DNA of 64,000 nucleotides from Streptomyces sp. WMMB 322 (GCF_900090145.1 NZ_FMHI01000012.1:62001-126000), one strand, 5' to 3'; positions 8,150 to 17,754 are shown, counted from the first letter of the stretch. Notes: generated from the sequence alone by a model not told the origin. Numbers and translations are program-made.

Positions 8150-9904
8150 GTGGCAGCACCGAAGAAAGGCCGCAGGAGCCCGGGCACCCACGCGAAACCG
8201 TGGCGTTCGCTGTTGCTGATCCTGCTGGCCCTGGTGGGCCTGACCGGGGGAACGATCTTCTCCGGTCACCACACCCCCCGGCTGGGCATCGATCTCGCCG
8301 GAGGTACGAGCATCACGCTCGAGGCCAAGAACCAGCCGGGGAAACCGAACGCGATCAACCAGACCAACATGCAAACCGCCGTGGGCATCATCGAGCGGCG
8401 GGTCAACGGTCTGGGTGTCTCGGAGGCCGAGGTCCAGACCCAGGGCGACCGGCACATCATCGCCAACATCCCCCGCGGCACCAACGAGAAGCAGGCGCGT
8501 GAACAGGTCGGCACGACCGCCAAGCTGGCCTTCCGGCCGGTGCTGACGTACATGCCGACCACCAAGCAGCCCGAGCCGCCGAAGCAGTCGCCCTCGCAGT
8601 CACCCTCCAAGCCGCCCTCCAGCGGTCCCGAGAGCGGCCAGGGCCAGGAGGACGGCAGCAAGGGCGACCAGGGCCGCGCCGTCACCGACGGGCTCAAGGC
8701 GAAGGCCGCGCCCGCCGACGACAAGCCCAGTCCCAAGCCGGACAAGCCCACCGCACCGCCCACCGCGCCTCCGCAGCAGCAGCAACCGCCGGGCGTCCCG
8801 GCGGAGCTGGCGAAGAAGCTGCAGAAGCTGGACTGCAACAGCAAGCGGGCCAAGGCCAAGGTGAGCGAGCGCGCCTCCGCCGCCAAGTCGAGCGAGCCGG
8901 TCCTCGCCTGCGACTCGAAGGAGAAGATCAAGTACGTTCTCGGGCCCGTCGGGGTCGAGGGCAAGAACGTCTCCGACGCCAAGGCCCAGTTCGACCAGCA
9001 GCGCGGTCAGTGGATCGTCACGATGTCCTTCGACAGCAAGGGCTCCGACGACTTCGGTGACACCACGGGCGAGCTCGCCAAGAAGCAGCAGCCGCAGAAC
9101 CAGTTCGCGATCGCCCTGGACGGCGAGGTCGTCTCCGCTCCCTCCGTGAGCCAGCGGCTGTCGTCCAACGCCGAGATCTCCGGCAGCTTCACCCAGGAGT
9201 CCGCCCAGGAGCTGGGCAACATCCTCTCCTACGGCGCCCTGCCCCTCACCTTCGAGGAGTCGGACGTCACGACGGTCACTCCCGCACTGGGCAGCGATCA
9301 GCTGGAGGCCGGTCTCATCGCGGGTGCGATCGGGCTGGCACTCGTGGTGATCTACCTCGTGGCGTACTACCGCGGGCTGTCCCTGATCGCGATTGTCAGC
9401 CTGCTCGTCTCCGCGGTGATGACGTACACGCTCATGTCGCTGCTCGGACCGGCCATCGGGTTTGCGCTCAACCTGCCGGCCGTGTGCGGTGCGATCGTCG
9501 CCATCGGTATCACCGCGGACTCGTTCATCGTCTACTTCGAACGCATCCGCGACGAGATCCGCGAGGGCCGCACGCTGCGGCCCGCCGTGGAACGCGGCTG
9601 GCCGCGAGCCCGGCGAACGATCCTGGTCTCCGACTTCGTGTCGTTCCTCGCCGCCGCGGTGCTGTTCATCGTCACCGTCGGCAAGGTGCAGGGCTTCGCG
9701 TTCACGCTGGGACTGACCACGCTGCTCGACGTCGTCGTGGTCTTCTTCTTCACCAAGCCGCTGATGACGGTGCTGGCACGCACGAAGTTCTTCGCCAGCG
9801 GCCATCCGTGGTCCGGTCTCGATCCGACACGGCTCGGGGCCAAACCTCCACTGCGCCGCGGCCGACGCCCGTCCGCCGTCCGCACCGACCCGAAGGAGGC
9901 CTGA
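8150..9904 (+). CDS. secD: Protein translocase subunit SecD
   Basis: 584 aa RND-type membrane protein that uses the proton gradient to finish preprotein export. TM1 lies at about residues 18-36, followed by the D1 signature LGIDLAGGTSITLEAK. A long Pro/Lys/Ser-rich insert (about 120-225) interrupts the P1 domain, as in other Streptomyces. The TM4 region carries the conserved GITADSFIVYFERIRDE, and the protein ends in a basic tail. GTG 8150 is chosen because GGAGA lies nine bases upstream and the product then starts with a short basic N-terminus. The stop is one base before the secF start. Confidence 0.93.
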   Translation: MAAPKKGRRSPGTHAKPWRSLLLILLALVGLTGGTIFSGHHTPRLGIDLAGGTSITLEAKNQPGKPNAINQTNMQTAVGIIERRVNGLGVSEAEVQTQGDRHIIANIPRGTNEKQAREQVGTTAKLAFRPVLTYMPTTKQPEPPKQSPSQSPSKPPSSGPESGQGQEDGSKGDQGRAVTDGLKAKAAPADDKPSPKPDKPTAPPTAPPQQQQPPGVPAELAKKLQKLDCNSKRAKAKVSERASAAKSSEPVLACDSKEKIKYVLGPVGVEGKNVSDAKAQFDQQRGQWIVTMSFDSKGSDDFGDTTGELAKKQQPQNQFAIALDGEVVSAPSVSQRLSSNAEISGSFTQESAQELGNILSYGALPLTFEESDVTTVTPALGSDQLEAGLIAGAIGLALVVIYLVAYYRGLSLIAIVSLLVSAVMTYTLMSLLGPAIGFALNLPAVCGAIVAIGITADSFIVYFERIRDEIREGRTLRPAVERGWPRARRTILVSDFVSFLAAAVLFIVTVGKVQGFAFTLGLTTLLDVVVVFFFTKPLMTVLARTKFFASGHPWSGLDPTRLGAKPPLRRGRRPSAVRTDPKEA

Positions 9905-9905
9905 G

Positions 9906-11102
9906 ATGTCGCGACTCGGCAACGTCGGTGCCCGGCTCTACCGCGGTGACATCGGCTACGACTTCGTCGGCAAGCGCAAGTTCTGGTACGGCGTCTCCAT
10001 CCTGATCACGATCACAGCCATCGTGGGTCTCGTGGTACGCGGCCTCAACATGGGCATCGAGTTCGAGGGCGGCGCGGTCCTCACGACGCCCAAGACGACG
10101 GCCAGCGTGCAGCACACGACCGAGGTCGTCGAGAAGGACTCCGGGCGTCAGGCCATCGTGCAGCAGTTGGGCAACGGCGGCATGCGCATCCAGATCGCCG
10201 GTCTGGACACGGCCAAGTCGACCGACGTGAAGGAGTCCATCGCCAAGGAGCTCAAGGTCGACCCCAACCGGATCGACACCCAGCTCGTCGGGCCCAGCTG
10301 GGGTGAGCAGATCGCCAACAAGGCGTGGCAGGGTCTGGGGATCTTCATGGTCCTCGTGGTGATCTATCTGGCCATCGCCTTCGAGTGGCGGATGGCTCTG
10401 GCTGCGTTGATCGCGCTGATCCACGACATCACGATCACCGTCGGCGTCTATTCGCTCGTCGGGTTCGAAGTCACTCCGGGCACCGTCATCGGTCTGCTGA
10501 CGATTCTCGGTTACTCCCTCTACGACACCGTCGTCGTCTTCGACAGCCTGAGAGAGAGCAACCGGGGCGTCACCAAACAGACGCGCTACACCTACAGCGA
10601 AGTCGCCAACCGCAGCATCAACTCGACCCTGGTGCGCTCCATCAACACGACGGTCGTGGCGCTGCTGCCCGTCGCGGGGCTGCTCTTCATCGGCGGCGGT
10701 CTGCTGGGCGGCGGCATGCTCAACGACATCGCCCTCTCCCTCTTCGTGGGCCTCGCGGCCGGGGCGTACTCCTCGATCTTCATCGCGACGCCGCTCGTCG
10801 CGGACTTCAAGGAGCGTCAGCCGGAGATGAAGGCGCTGGCCCGCCGTGTGCGTGCCAAGCGCCTCAAGAACGAGGACCGTGAGACGAGCGGCGAGGACGA
10901 GCCGGAGGACGGGCAGCCCGACGGCTTCGAGGGCCCCGGCGACGGCGGCGTGCCCGTCCTGGACGGCAGTGCCCCCGCGGCAGCCGGTGCTGGGGTCGTC
11001 GGCCCGCGCGGCGGGAGCGAGACCTCCGGCTCCCGCGGCCAGCGGCGCCAGCCGCCCTCCCGGAACCGCAGCCGCAACCGTCCCTCCGGAAAGCGCAGGT
11101 GA
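9906..11102 (+). CDS. secF: Protein translocase subunit SecF
   Basis: 398 aa partner of SecD. TM1 (about 22-42) is followed by the family motif GIEFEGGAVL. The TM4-TM5 block has the SecF signature GYSLYDTVVVFDSLRES, and the last membrane spans contain LFIGGGLLGGGMLNDIALSLFV split by short loops. A cytoplasmic C-terminal tail of about 90 residues is rich in Glu, Gly and Arg and carries no recognised domain. ATG 9906 begins one base after the secD stop, so translation is likely coupled. Confidence 0.93.
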   Translation: MSRLGNVGARLYRGDIGYDFVGKRKFWYGVSILITITAIVGLVVRGLNMGIEFEGGAVLTTPKTTASVQHTTEVVEKDSGRQAIVQQLGNGGMRIQIAGLDTAKSTDVKESIAKELKVDPNRIDTQLVGPSWGEQIANKAWQGLGIFMVLVVIYLAIAFEWRMALAALIALIHDITITVGVYSLVGFEVTPGTVIGLLTILGYSLYDTVVVFDSLRESNRGVTKQTRYTYSEVANRSINSTLVRSINTTVVALLPVAGLLFIGGGLLGGGMLNDIALSLFVGLAAGAYSSIFIATPLVADFKERQPEMKALARRVRAKRLKNEDRETSGEDEPEDGQPDGFEGPGDGGVPVLDGSAPAAAGAGVVGPRGGSETSGSRGQRRQPPSRNRSRNRPSGKRR

Positions 11103-11106
11103 TCCG

Positions 11107-11679
11107 ATGACCGGCATCAGTGAGCCGGAGGCCGCGGCCCCCGAGGCCGTCCGGGAGATGCTGCTCGGCCGTATCCGGGACGTGGCGGACTACCCGGTGC
11201 CCGGCGTGATGTTCAAGGACATCACTCCGCTGCTCGCCGACCCCAAGGCGTTCACGGTGCTCACCGACACGCTCGGCGCCCTGTGCTCCCGGCGCGGGGC
11301 CACCAAGGTCGTGGGCCTCGAGGCGCGGGGCTTCATCCTCGCCGCCCCGGCGGCGGTGCGTGCGGGTCTCGGCTTCGTCCCCGTCCGGAAGGCCGGCAAG
11401 CTCCCCGGAGCGACGCTCTCGCAGTCCTACGAGCTGGAGTACGGCACCGCCGAGATGGAGGTGCACGCCGAGGACCTCACCGAGGAGGACCGGGTACTGA
11501 TCGTCGACGACGTGCTGGCGACGGGCGGCACCGCCGAGGCCTCGCTGGAGCTGGTGAGGCGGGCCGGAGCGCAGGTCGCCGGCATCGCGGTCCTGATGGA
11601 GATCGGATTCCTCGGCGGCCGGGACAGGCTGAAGCCCGCGCTGCACGATGCCCCGTTGGACGCGTTGGTCACGGTCTGA
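11107..11679 (+). CDS. apt: Adenine phosphoribosyltransferase
   Basis: 190 aa purine-salvage enzyme converting adenine and PRPP to AMP. The 13-residue PRPP-binding motif VLIVDDVLATGGT is intact, and the substrate loop GLEARGFILAAP and FVPVRKAGKLPG are typical of Apt. The N-terminus has about ten extra residues. ATG 11107 lies four bases after the secF stop. The secDF-apt-relA order is a long-known streptomycete linkage. Confidence 0.94.
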   Translation: MTGISEPEAAAPEAVREMLLGRIRDVADYPVPGVMFKDITPLLADPKAFTVLTDTLGALCSRRGATKVVGLEARGFILAAPAAVRAGLGFVPVRKAGKLPGATLSQSYELEYGTAEMEVHAEDLTEEDRVLIVDDVLATGGTAEASLELVRRAGAQVAGIAVLMEIGFLGGRDRLKPALHDAPLDALVTV

Positions 11680-11697
11680 CCACGGCAGGACGCAACG

Positions 11698-11744
11698 AGG
11701 CGGTCACCCGGTACGTTCTCCCCAGGAGACGCGGGTGACCGCCT
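11698..11744 (+). terminator. Long hairpin terminator between apt and relA
   Basis: A perfect 13-bp stem (11698-11710 with 11732-11744) encloses an inner hairpin (TCTCC/GGAGA), and the descending arm is followed by T and CGTG. It starts 19 nt after the apt stop and ends 94 nt before the relA start. It should end apt transcripts and would isolate relA unless read through. Confidence 0.7.
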
Positions 11745-11838
11745 TCGTGCTGTGGCCGCACCGCCGGTGGCGGGCGGGGTCGCCTCCGGGGTCGATACCA
11801 TGGCAGCAGTCCGACCTGGGGTCCAACGAGGAGTGCTC

Positions 11839-14481
11839 TTGCCAGACGAGGCCCAGCCGTACGCGGCGGCACAGCGTCACGACGCCGAGCCCGGCGGGCC
11901 CGGCGCACTCGCCGCGGCCCCGGACGAGCTGCCTCGGGACGGGGCCGAGGCCGCTGAGCAGCGCGAGCATCGCGTTTCCCGTACGCCTGCCGGCCGGCAG
12001 CACGGCAGCCGCGGCACGACCGGTTCCGCGTACGAGGACGCAAGCGGCGCCAATCCCGCCGGTCCCACCGTGGAGGAGCACGGCACTGCCGCCGCGGCGG
12101 ACCCCTCGGACAGCAAGGCGCACAGCGAGCGTGTGGCCCCCGCCCGCGCCGTCTCCGGTGTCTCGGGCCGCTCCGGCTCCTCCAACCGCGTACGGGCCCG
12201 TCTCGCGCGTCTCGGCGTGCAGCGTTCCAGTCCCTTCAACCCCGTCCTGGAACCGCTGCTGCGGATAGTGCGCGGCAACGACCCGAAGATCGAGTCGGCG
12301 ACGCTGCGCCAGATCGAGCACGCCTACCAGGTCGCGGAGCGCTGGCACCGCGGTCAGAAGCGCAAGAGCGGCGACCCGTACATCACGCACCCGCTCGCCG
12401 TCACCACCATTCTCGCGGAGCTCGGGATGGACCCGGCGACGCTCATGGCGGGGCTGCTCCACGACACCGTCGAAGACACCGAGTACGGCCTGGAGGCCCT
12501 CCGGCGCGACTTCGGCGAGCAGGTGGCCCTCCTCGTCGACGGCGTCACCAAGCTGGACAAGGTCAAGTTCGGCGAGGCGGCGCAGGCGGAGACGGTACGC
12601 AAGATGGTCGTCGCCATGGCCAAGGACCCGCGGGTGCTGGTCATCAAGCTCGCCGACCGCCTGCACAACATGCGCACCATGCGCTATCTGAAGCGGGCGA
12701 AGCAGGAGCAGAAGGCCCGGGAGACCCTGGAGATCTTCGCTCCGCTCGCGCACCGCCTCGGCATGAACACCATCAAGTGGGAACTGGAGGACCTCGCCTT
12801 CGCGATCCTCTACCCGAAGATGTACGACGAGATCGTGCGGCTCGTCGCCGAGCGTGCGCCGAAGCGGGACGACTATCTGGCCGTCGTCACCGACGAGGTC
12901 CAGGCCGACCTGCGCGCCGCCCGTATCAAGGCCACGGTCACCGGCCGTCCGAAGCACTACTACAGCGTGTACCAGAAGATGATCGTCCGTGGCCGGGACT
13001 TCGCGGAGATCTACGACCTGGTCGGCATCCGCGTCCTGGTGGACACCGTCCGCGACTGCTACGCGGCGCTGGGCACCGTGCACGCCCGGTGGAACCCGGT
13101 CCCCGGCCGGTTCAAGGACTACATCGCGATGCCGAAGTTCAACATGTACCAGTCGCTGCACACGACGGTGATAGGGCCCGGGGGCAAGCCCGTCGAGCTG
13201 CAGATCCGCACCTTCGACATGCACCGCCGCGCCGAGTACGGCATCGCCGCCCACTGGAAGTACAAGCAGCAGGCCGTCGCCGGGGCCTCCAAGGTGCGCA
13301 CGGACGTCCCCAAGGGCACCGGCAAGGGCGACGAGCACGTCAACGACATGTCCTGGCTGCGCCAGCTGCTGGACTGGCAGAAGGAGACCGAGGACCCGGG
13401 CGAGTTCCTGGAGTCGCTGCGCTTCGACCTCTCCCGCAACGAGGTCTTCGTCTTCACCCCGAAGGGCGACGTCATCGCGCTGCCCGCGGAGGCCACGCCC
13501 GTCGACTTCGCCTACGCGGTGCACACCGAGGTCGGGCACCGCACCATCGGAGCCCGCGTCAACGGACGACTCGTACCGCTGGAGTCGACGCTCGAGAACG
13601 GCGACACGGTCGAGGTCTTCACCTCCAAGTCACCGGGCGCCGGGCCTTCCCGCGACTGGCTCGGCTTCGTCAAGTCGCCCCGCGCCCGCAACAAGATCCG
13701 GGCCTGGTTCACCAAGGAACGCCGCGACGAGGCCATCGAGCAGGGCAAGGACGCCATCGTCCGCGCCATGCGCAAGCAGAACCTGCCGATCCAGCGCATC
13801 CTCACCGGCGACTCCCTCGTCACCCTCGCCCACGAGATGCGCTATGCCGACATCTCCGCCCTGTACGCCGCCATCGGCGAGGGCCATGTCTCGGCGCAGA
13901 GCGTCGTTCAGAAGCTCGTGCAGTCCCTCGGCGGGGAGGACGCCGCCAACGAGGACCTGGCCGAGACGGCGCCGCCCATGCCGGCCGCCACTCGCCGTGC
14001 CAAGCGGCGGGCGAACTCCGACCCGGGCGTCGTCGTCAAGGGCGTGGACGACGTGTGGGTCAAGCTGGCCCGCTGCTGTACGCCCGTACCCGGTGATCCC
14101 GTCATCGGCTTCGTCACGAGGGGCAACGGCGTCTCCGTCCACCGCACGGACTGCGTCAACGTGGACTCCCTGACGAAGGAACCCGAGCGGATCATCGACG
14201 TGGAGTGGGCGCCCAGCCAGTCGTCCGTCTTCCTCGTGGCCATCCAGGTCGAGGCGCTCGACCGCTCGCGGCTGCTCTCGGACGTCACGCGCATCCTCTC
14301 CGACCAGCACGTCAACATCCTCTCGGCGGCCGTGCAGACGTCCCGGGACCGGGTCGCCACCTCCCGCTTCACCTTCGAGATGGGCGACCCGAAGCATCTC
14401 GGGCACGTGCTGAAGGCGGTCCGCAGCGTGGAGGGCGTCTACGACGTCTACCGGGTGACCTCGGCCCGACGGCCGTCCTGA
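11839..14481 (+). CDS. relA: Bifunctional (p)ppGpp synthetase/hydrolase RelA
   Basis: 880 aa Rel-type alarmone enzyme. After a variable Ala/Pro-rich N-terminus (about 1-120) comes the HD hydrolase domain with KSGDPYITHP and H208-D209 in LLHDTVEDTEYG. The synthetase domain follows with YDLVGIRV, RFKD (424-427) and ELQIRT, then TGS (VFTPKGDVIALP), the zinc-finger-like region (CCTPVPGD) and a C-terminal ACT domain. RFKD in place of EFDD is the mark of the bifunctional Rel group. TTG 11839 is selected because GAGGAG lies five bases upstream and the product then begins PDEAQP, as I recall for S. coelicolor RelA. Confidence 0.95.
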   Translation: MPDEAQPYAAAQRHDAEPGGPGALAAAPDELPRDGAEAAEQREHRVSRTPAGRQHGSRGTTGSAYEDASGANPAGPTVEEHGTAAAADPSDSKAHSERVAPARAVSGVSGRSGSSNRVRARLARLGVQRSSPFNPVLEPLLRIVRGNDPKIESATLRQIEHAYQVAERWHRGQKRKSGDPYITHPLAVTTILAELGMDPATLMAGLLHDTVEDTEYGLEALRRDFGEQVALLVDGVTKLDKVKFGEAAQAETVRKMVVAMAKDPRVLVIKLADRLHNMRTMRYLKRAKQEQKARETLEIFAPLAHRLGMNTIKWELEDLAFAILYPKMYDEIVRLVAERAPKRDDYLAVVTDEVQADLRAARIKATVTGRPKHYYSVYQKMIVRGRDFAEIYDLVGIRVLVDTVRDCYAALGTVHARWNPVPGRFKDYIAMPKFNMYQSLHTTVIGPGGKPVELQIRTFDMHRRAEYGIAAHWKYKQQAVAGASKVRTDVPKGTGKGDEHVNDMSWLRQLLDWQKETEDPGEFLESLRFDLSRNEVFVFTPKGDVIALPAEATPVDFAYAVHTEVGHRTIGARVNGRLVPLESTLENGDTVEVFTSKSPGAGPSRDWLGFVKSPRARNKIRAWFTKERRDEAIEQGKDAIVRAMRKQNLPIQRILTGDSLVTLAHEMRYADISALYAAIGEGHVSAQSVVQKLVQSLGGEDAANEDLAETAPPMPAATRRAKRRANSDPGVVVKGVDDVWVKLARCCTPVPGDPVIGFVTRGNGVSVHRTDCVNVDSLTKEPERIIDVEWAPSQSSVFLVAIQVEALDRSRLLSDVTRILSDQHVNILSAAVQTSRDRVATSRFTFEMGDPKHLGHVLKAVRSVEGVYDVYRVTSARRPS

Positions 14482-14544
14482 CCCCCGGAGTCGGCCCGGC
14501 CGCGGTGCCTCGGCCCTCGGCCCCAGGTGCGCGTACAACGACGG

Positions 14545-14572
14545 TGCGCCGCCTGCCACGGCAGACGGCGCA
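14545..14572. terminator. Bidirectional terminator hairpin between relA and the DUF349 gene
   Basis: TGCGCCG pairs with CGGCGCA and an inner CTGC with GCAG around a four-base loop, with a single mismatch. It lies between convergent genes, 64 nt after the relA stop and 33 nt from the stop of the minus-strand gene, so it can serve both. Confidence 0.5.
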
Positions 14573-14605
14573 TCGGCTCTCGGCTGCGGAGTCTCCGGTT
14601 CCCGG

Positions 14606-15835
14606 TCAGCCCCCGAACTCCTCCAGGCCCTTCATGGCCTGGTCCAGCAGCTCCTGGCGGCCGGCGAGCTCCTTCTCCAGCTTCTCGGCCTTGGCCGTGT
14701 TCCCCGCCGCGCGGGCCTTCTCGGCCTGGCCGCGCAGCTTCTCGACGGCGTCCTGAAGCTGGCCCGTCAGCCCCGCCGCTCGTGCCCGCGCCTCGGGGTT
14801 CGTACGGCGCCACTCGGCCTCCTCGGCCTCCTGGATCGCCCGCTCCACCGCGTGCATGCGGGCCTCGATCCGGGGCCGGGCGTCACGGGGCACATGTCCC
14901 ACGGCGTCCCAGCGCTCGTTGATGGCGCGGAACGAGCCCCGGGCCGTCTTCAGATCCGTGACCGGAAGCAGCTTCTCCGCCTCGGCGGCCAGCTCCTCCT
15001 TGCGGGCCAGGTTCTCCCGCTGCTCGACGTCGCGTTCGGCGAACACCTCGCTGCGGGCCTGGAAGAAGACGTCCTGGGCGCCGCGGAAGCGCTGCCACAG
15101 GTCCTCCTCGTTCTCCCGCTGCGCACGCCCGGCGGCCTTCCACTCCTGCATCAGCTCGCGGTACTTGGCCGCCGTGGGACCCCAGTCGCGGGAGTCGGAG
15201 AGCGCCTGGGCCTCGGCCACCAGCTTCTCCTTGCGCCGGCGGGCCTCCTCCCGCTGCGCGTCGAGCTGGGCGAAGTGGGCCTTGCGCCGCTTGGAGAAGG
15301 CCGAACGGGCATGGGAGAAGCGGCGCCACAGTTCGTCGTCGGTCTTGCGGTCGAGCCGCGGCAGGCGCTTCCAGTTCTCGACCAGGGTGCGCAGCCGCTC
15401 GCCGGCGGCCCGCCACTGCTCGCTCTGCGCCAGCTCCTCCGCCTCGCTGACCAGCTCTTCCTTGGAACGGCGCGCTCGCTCGTTCTGCTGTGCCTTCTCG
15501 GCCTTGCGCTCCTCGCGGCGCTTTTCCACGGCCACCGTCAGGGCGTCGAGGCGCTTGCTGAGCGCCTCCAGGTCACCCACGGCGTGATGCGCGTCAACCT
15601 GCTCGCGCAGGTGCTCGATCGCAGTGGTGGCGTCCTTGGCGGACAGATCGGTGGTCTGCACACGCCGCTCCAGGAGGCCGATCTCCACGACCAGGCCCTC
15701 GTACTTGCGCGTGAAGTAGGCGAGCGCTTCCTCCGGGGAGCCTGCCTGCCACGATCCGGCGACCTTCTCGCCGTCGGCTGTACGCACGTATACGGTCCCC
15801 GCCTCATCGACGCGGCCCCACGGGTCGCTGCTCAC
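14606..15835 (-). CDS. DUF349 repeat protein
   Basis: 409 aa, nearly all alpha-helical. An N-terminal segment (DPWGRVDEAGTVYVRTADGE) is followed by a coiled-coil region with several tandem DUF349 repeats, recognisable as W-K-x3-R with DDELWRRF or EEDLWQRFRGAQ. The C-terminal coil ends in a heptad-rich helix. DUF349 proteins are conserved in actinobacteria; their function is not established and I do not assign one. GTG 15835 is preferred over upstream codons because of the perfect GGAGGAGG just before it. It is convergent with relA. Confidence 0.88.
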   Translation of the reverse strand: MSSDPWGRVDEAGTVYVRTADGEKVAGSWQAGSPEEALAYFTRKYEGLVVEIGLLERRVQTTDLSAKDATTAIEHLREQVDAHHAVGDLEALSKRLDALTVAVEKRREERKAEKAQQNERARRSKEELVSEAEELAQSEQWRAAGERLRTLVENWKRLPRLDRKTDDELWRRFSHARSAFSKRRKAHFAQLDAQREEARRRKEKLVAEAQALSDSRDWGPTAAKYRELMQEWKAAGRAQRENEEDLWQRFRGAQDVFFQARSEVFAERDVEQRENLARKEELAAEAEKLLPVTDLKTARGSFRAINERWDAVGHVPRDARPRIEARMHAVERAIQEAEEAEWRRTNPEARARAAGLTGQLQDAVEKLRGQAEKARAAGNTAKAEKLEKELAGRQELLDQAMKGLEEFGG

Positions 15836-15906
15836 AGCGCCTCCTCCACAAGATGCCCAGGCTGGGTGCGGGCCCCCCGGCATCGTCCACAGATCTCGTC
15901 ACTGCC

Positions 15907-15936
15907 AACATAGGCGAACGGCGCCCGCGCTGTCCG
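15907..15936 (-). promoter_or_regulatory. Possible promoter of the DUF349 gene
   Basis: On the minus strand CGGACA (15931-15936) and TATGTT (15907-15912) are 18 bp apart, about 72 nt upstream of the GTG start. The hexamers are moderate matches to vegetative promoters. Confidence 0.4.
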
Positions 15937-15995
15937 CATGCCGGTGGAGCGAAATTGTGCACGCGAAGGCCCTTGTGCGTATACGCCCGGGCCGG

Positions 15996-16808
15996 TCAGG
16001 ACTTGCGCACGGAGGTCTCCTCGATCACCACGGTCGCGATCGGGGCGGTGTTCCGGTTCTCCGGTTCCGGCCTCGAACCGGCGTCGGCGATCTTCTTCAG
16101 CACGTCCATGCCCTCGGTGATCTTCCCGAACGGTGTGAAGTCCGGCGGCAGCTTGCTGTCCTTGAAAACCAGGAAGAACTGGCTGCCCCCGGTGTCCCGG
16201 CCCTTCCCGGTCTGTGCCTGGTACCTGTTCGCCATCGCGACGGTGCCCGCCGGGTAGGTGCCGTCCTTCACCCGCGGATCCTTCAGGTTCTCGTCCGGGA
16301 GCGTGTAGCCGGGGCCGGACTTGCCGGTGGCCGTCGGGTCGCCGCACTGGAGGACGTAGGGACCCTGCTTCACGAGCCGGTGGCACTTGGTGTGGTCGAA
16401 GAACTTCTCCCCGGAAAGGAAGCGGAAGGAGTTGACCGTGCGCGGGGTTTTCGACGCGTCCATCTCGAAGCTGATGTCCCCGCAAGTCGTTCGCAGCGTC
16501 ATCGCGTACGTCGCGGAGTCGTCGATGCGGAGGGCGGGCTCCTTCTCCCACTTCTTGCCGTTCGGCTTGCCCGGCGCGGCCTTGCGGCAGGGATCCGGGT
16601 CCTTGCCCGCGGACGACTCCTTCTTCTCGCCGCCCCCAAAACCGCCGGAGGCCATGTAGGCCGCGCCTGCCCCGATCAGGAGCGCGCTGCCGGCCAGGAT
16701 CCCGATGGTGCGCAGACGGGCCCGGCGCCGGCGCTGCGCCCGGCGCTCCTGCTGTCTGAGGTACTTCTCGCGTGCGAGCTGCTTTCTGCGCTGTTCGCTG
16801 CTGACCAC
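15996..16808 (-). CDS. Membrane-anchored cyclophilin-type peptidyl-prolyl isomerase
   Basis: 270 aa. A basic cytoplasmic N-terminus with repeated RRQ/RRRAR (about 1-38) leads into one membrane span (IGILAGSALLIGAGAAYM). A Gly/Lys linker follows and then an extracytoplasmic cyclophilin domain (about 100-270) with FFDHTKCHRLVKQG, LQCGDPT, GGSQFFLVF and FGKITEGMDVL. It should catalyse proline isomerisation in exported proteins. The canonical catalytic Arg (FHRVI) is present as HRLV and the FF pair is kept. Two cysteines flank the domain start (DPCRKA and TTCGD). GTG 16808 follows GGAGAAG; longer in-frame extension upstream is intergenic in composition. Confidence 0.87.
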   Translation of the reverse strand: MVSSEQRRKQLAREKYLRQQERRAQRRRRARLRTIGILAGSALLIGAGAAYMASGGFGGGEKKESSAGKDPDPCRKAAPGKPNGKKWEKEPALRIDDSATYAMTLRTTCGDISFEMDASKTPRTVNSFRFLSGEKFFDHTKCHRLVKQGPYVLQCGDPTATGKSGPGYTLPDENLKDPRVKDGTYPAGTVAMANRYQAQTGKGRDTGGSQFFLVFKDSKLPPDFTPFGKITEGMDVLKKIADAGSRPEPENRNTAPIATVVIEETSVRKS

Positions 16809-16909
16809 CGGAAGCTTCTCCTTCGGGCGTGCGTGCGTGGGGATGCGTGCGTACCTACCAGAGTCCGCCCGTACCGTATACGGGTTCGCCGCTGCGCTGC
16901 CGCCGCCGG

Positions 16910-16915
16910 TAGGCT
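16910..16915 (+). promoter_or_regulatory. Possible -10 hexamer upstream of the MBL-fold gene
   Basis: TAGGCT in the divergent gap between the cyclophilin gene and the MBL-fold gene, about 110 nt before the latter. No clear -35 accompanies it. Confidence 0.3.
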
Positions 16916-17025
16916 GTGACCAGCTTGATCGGCGGGGCGGATTGCGCCGGACCGCCGCAGGCTCCGGCGCCCCCGGGCAGGACACCCGGGCGCCGTGACC
17001 GTTTCCGGACGACTGAAGGACGATC

Positions 17026-17742
17026 GTGCTCGTTGCCGGGTTCCCCGCCGGGGCCTGGGGGACCAACTGCTACCTGGTCGCCCCCGCCGCCGGCGAGGAG
17101 TGCGTGATCATCGACCCAGGCCACCAGGCCACCGAGGGCGTCGAGGAGGCCGTCGCCAAGCACCGGCTCAAGCCGGTCGCCGTCGTGCTGACCCACGGCC
17201 ACATCGACCATGTCGCCTCGGTCGTGCCCGTGTGCGGCGCCCACGACGTGCCCGCCTGGATCCACCCCGAGGACCGCTACATGATGAGCGACCCCGAGAA
17301 GGCCCTGGGGCGCAGCATCGGGCAGCCGCTCATGGGAGAGCTGACCGTGGGCGAGCCGGATGACGTGGAGGAGCTGACCGACGGCACCACGCTGCATCTG
17401 GCCGGGCTGGAGCTGACCGTGACGCACGCACCGGGTCATACCAAGGGGTCGGTGACGTTCAGGATGCCCGAACAGGCCGATGTGCCACCGGTGTTCTTCT
17501 CGGGCGACCTGCTCTTCGCCGGCTCCGTCGGACGCACCGACCTTCCCGGGGGCGACCACGAGGAGATCCTCCAGTCGCTGGCGCGCGTGTGCCTGCCGCT
17601 GGAGGACGAGACCGTGGTGCTCTCGGGCCACGGCCCCCAGACGACCATCGGCCGGGAGCGTGCCACCAACCCCTTCATGCGGCAGGTGGCCGCCGGGCCG
17701 GGCGGCGGCATTACGGGCGCCGCCCCGCGACGAGGAATGTGA
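17026..17742 (+). CDS. MBL-fold (glyoxalase II-like) hydrolase
   Basis: 238 aa metallo-beta-lactamase-fold protein. The dinuclear metal motif THGHIDH (about residues 64-70) is complete. Later ligands are seen in THAPGHTKGSV, FSGDLLFAGSVGRTD and VLSGHG. The arrangement is that of the hydroxyacylglutathione hydrolase-like branch, but actinobacteria lack glutathione, so the thioester substrate is unknown (mycothiol or bacillithiol adducts are only a guess). GTG 17026 follows GAAGGA. It lies 12 nt before hisS, a pairing widespread in actinobacteria. Confidence 0.88.
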   Translation: MLVAGFPAGAWGTNCYLVAPAAGEECVIIDPGHQATEGVEEAVAKHRLKPVAVVLTHGHIDHVASVVPVCGAHDVPAWIHPEDRYMMSDPEKALGRSIGQPLMGELTVGEPDDVEELTDGTTLHLAGLELTVTHAPGHTKGSVTFRMPEQADVPPVFFSGDLLFAGSVGRTDLPGGDHEEILQSLARVCLPLEDETVVLSGHGPQTTIGRERATNPFMRQVAAGPGGGITGAAPRRGM

Positions 17743-17754
17743 CGAGAACCTTCC

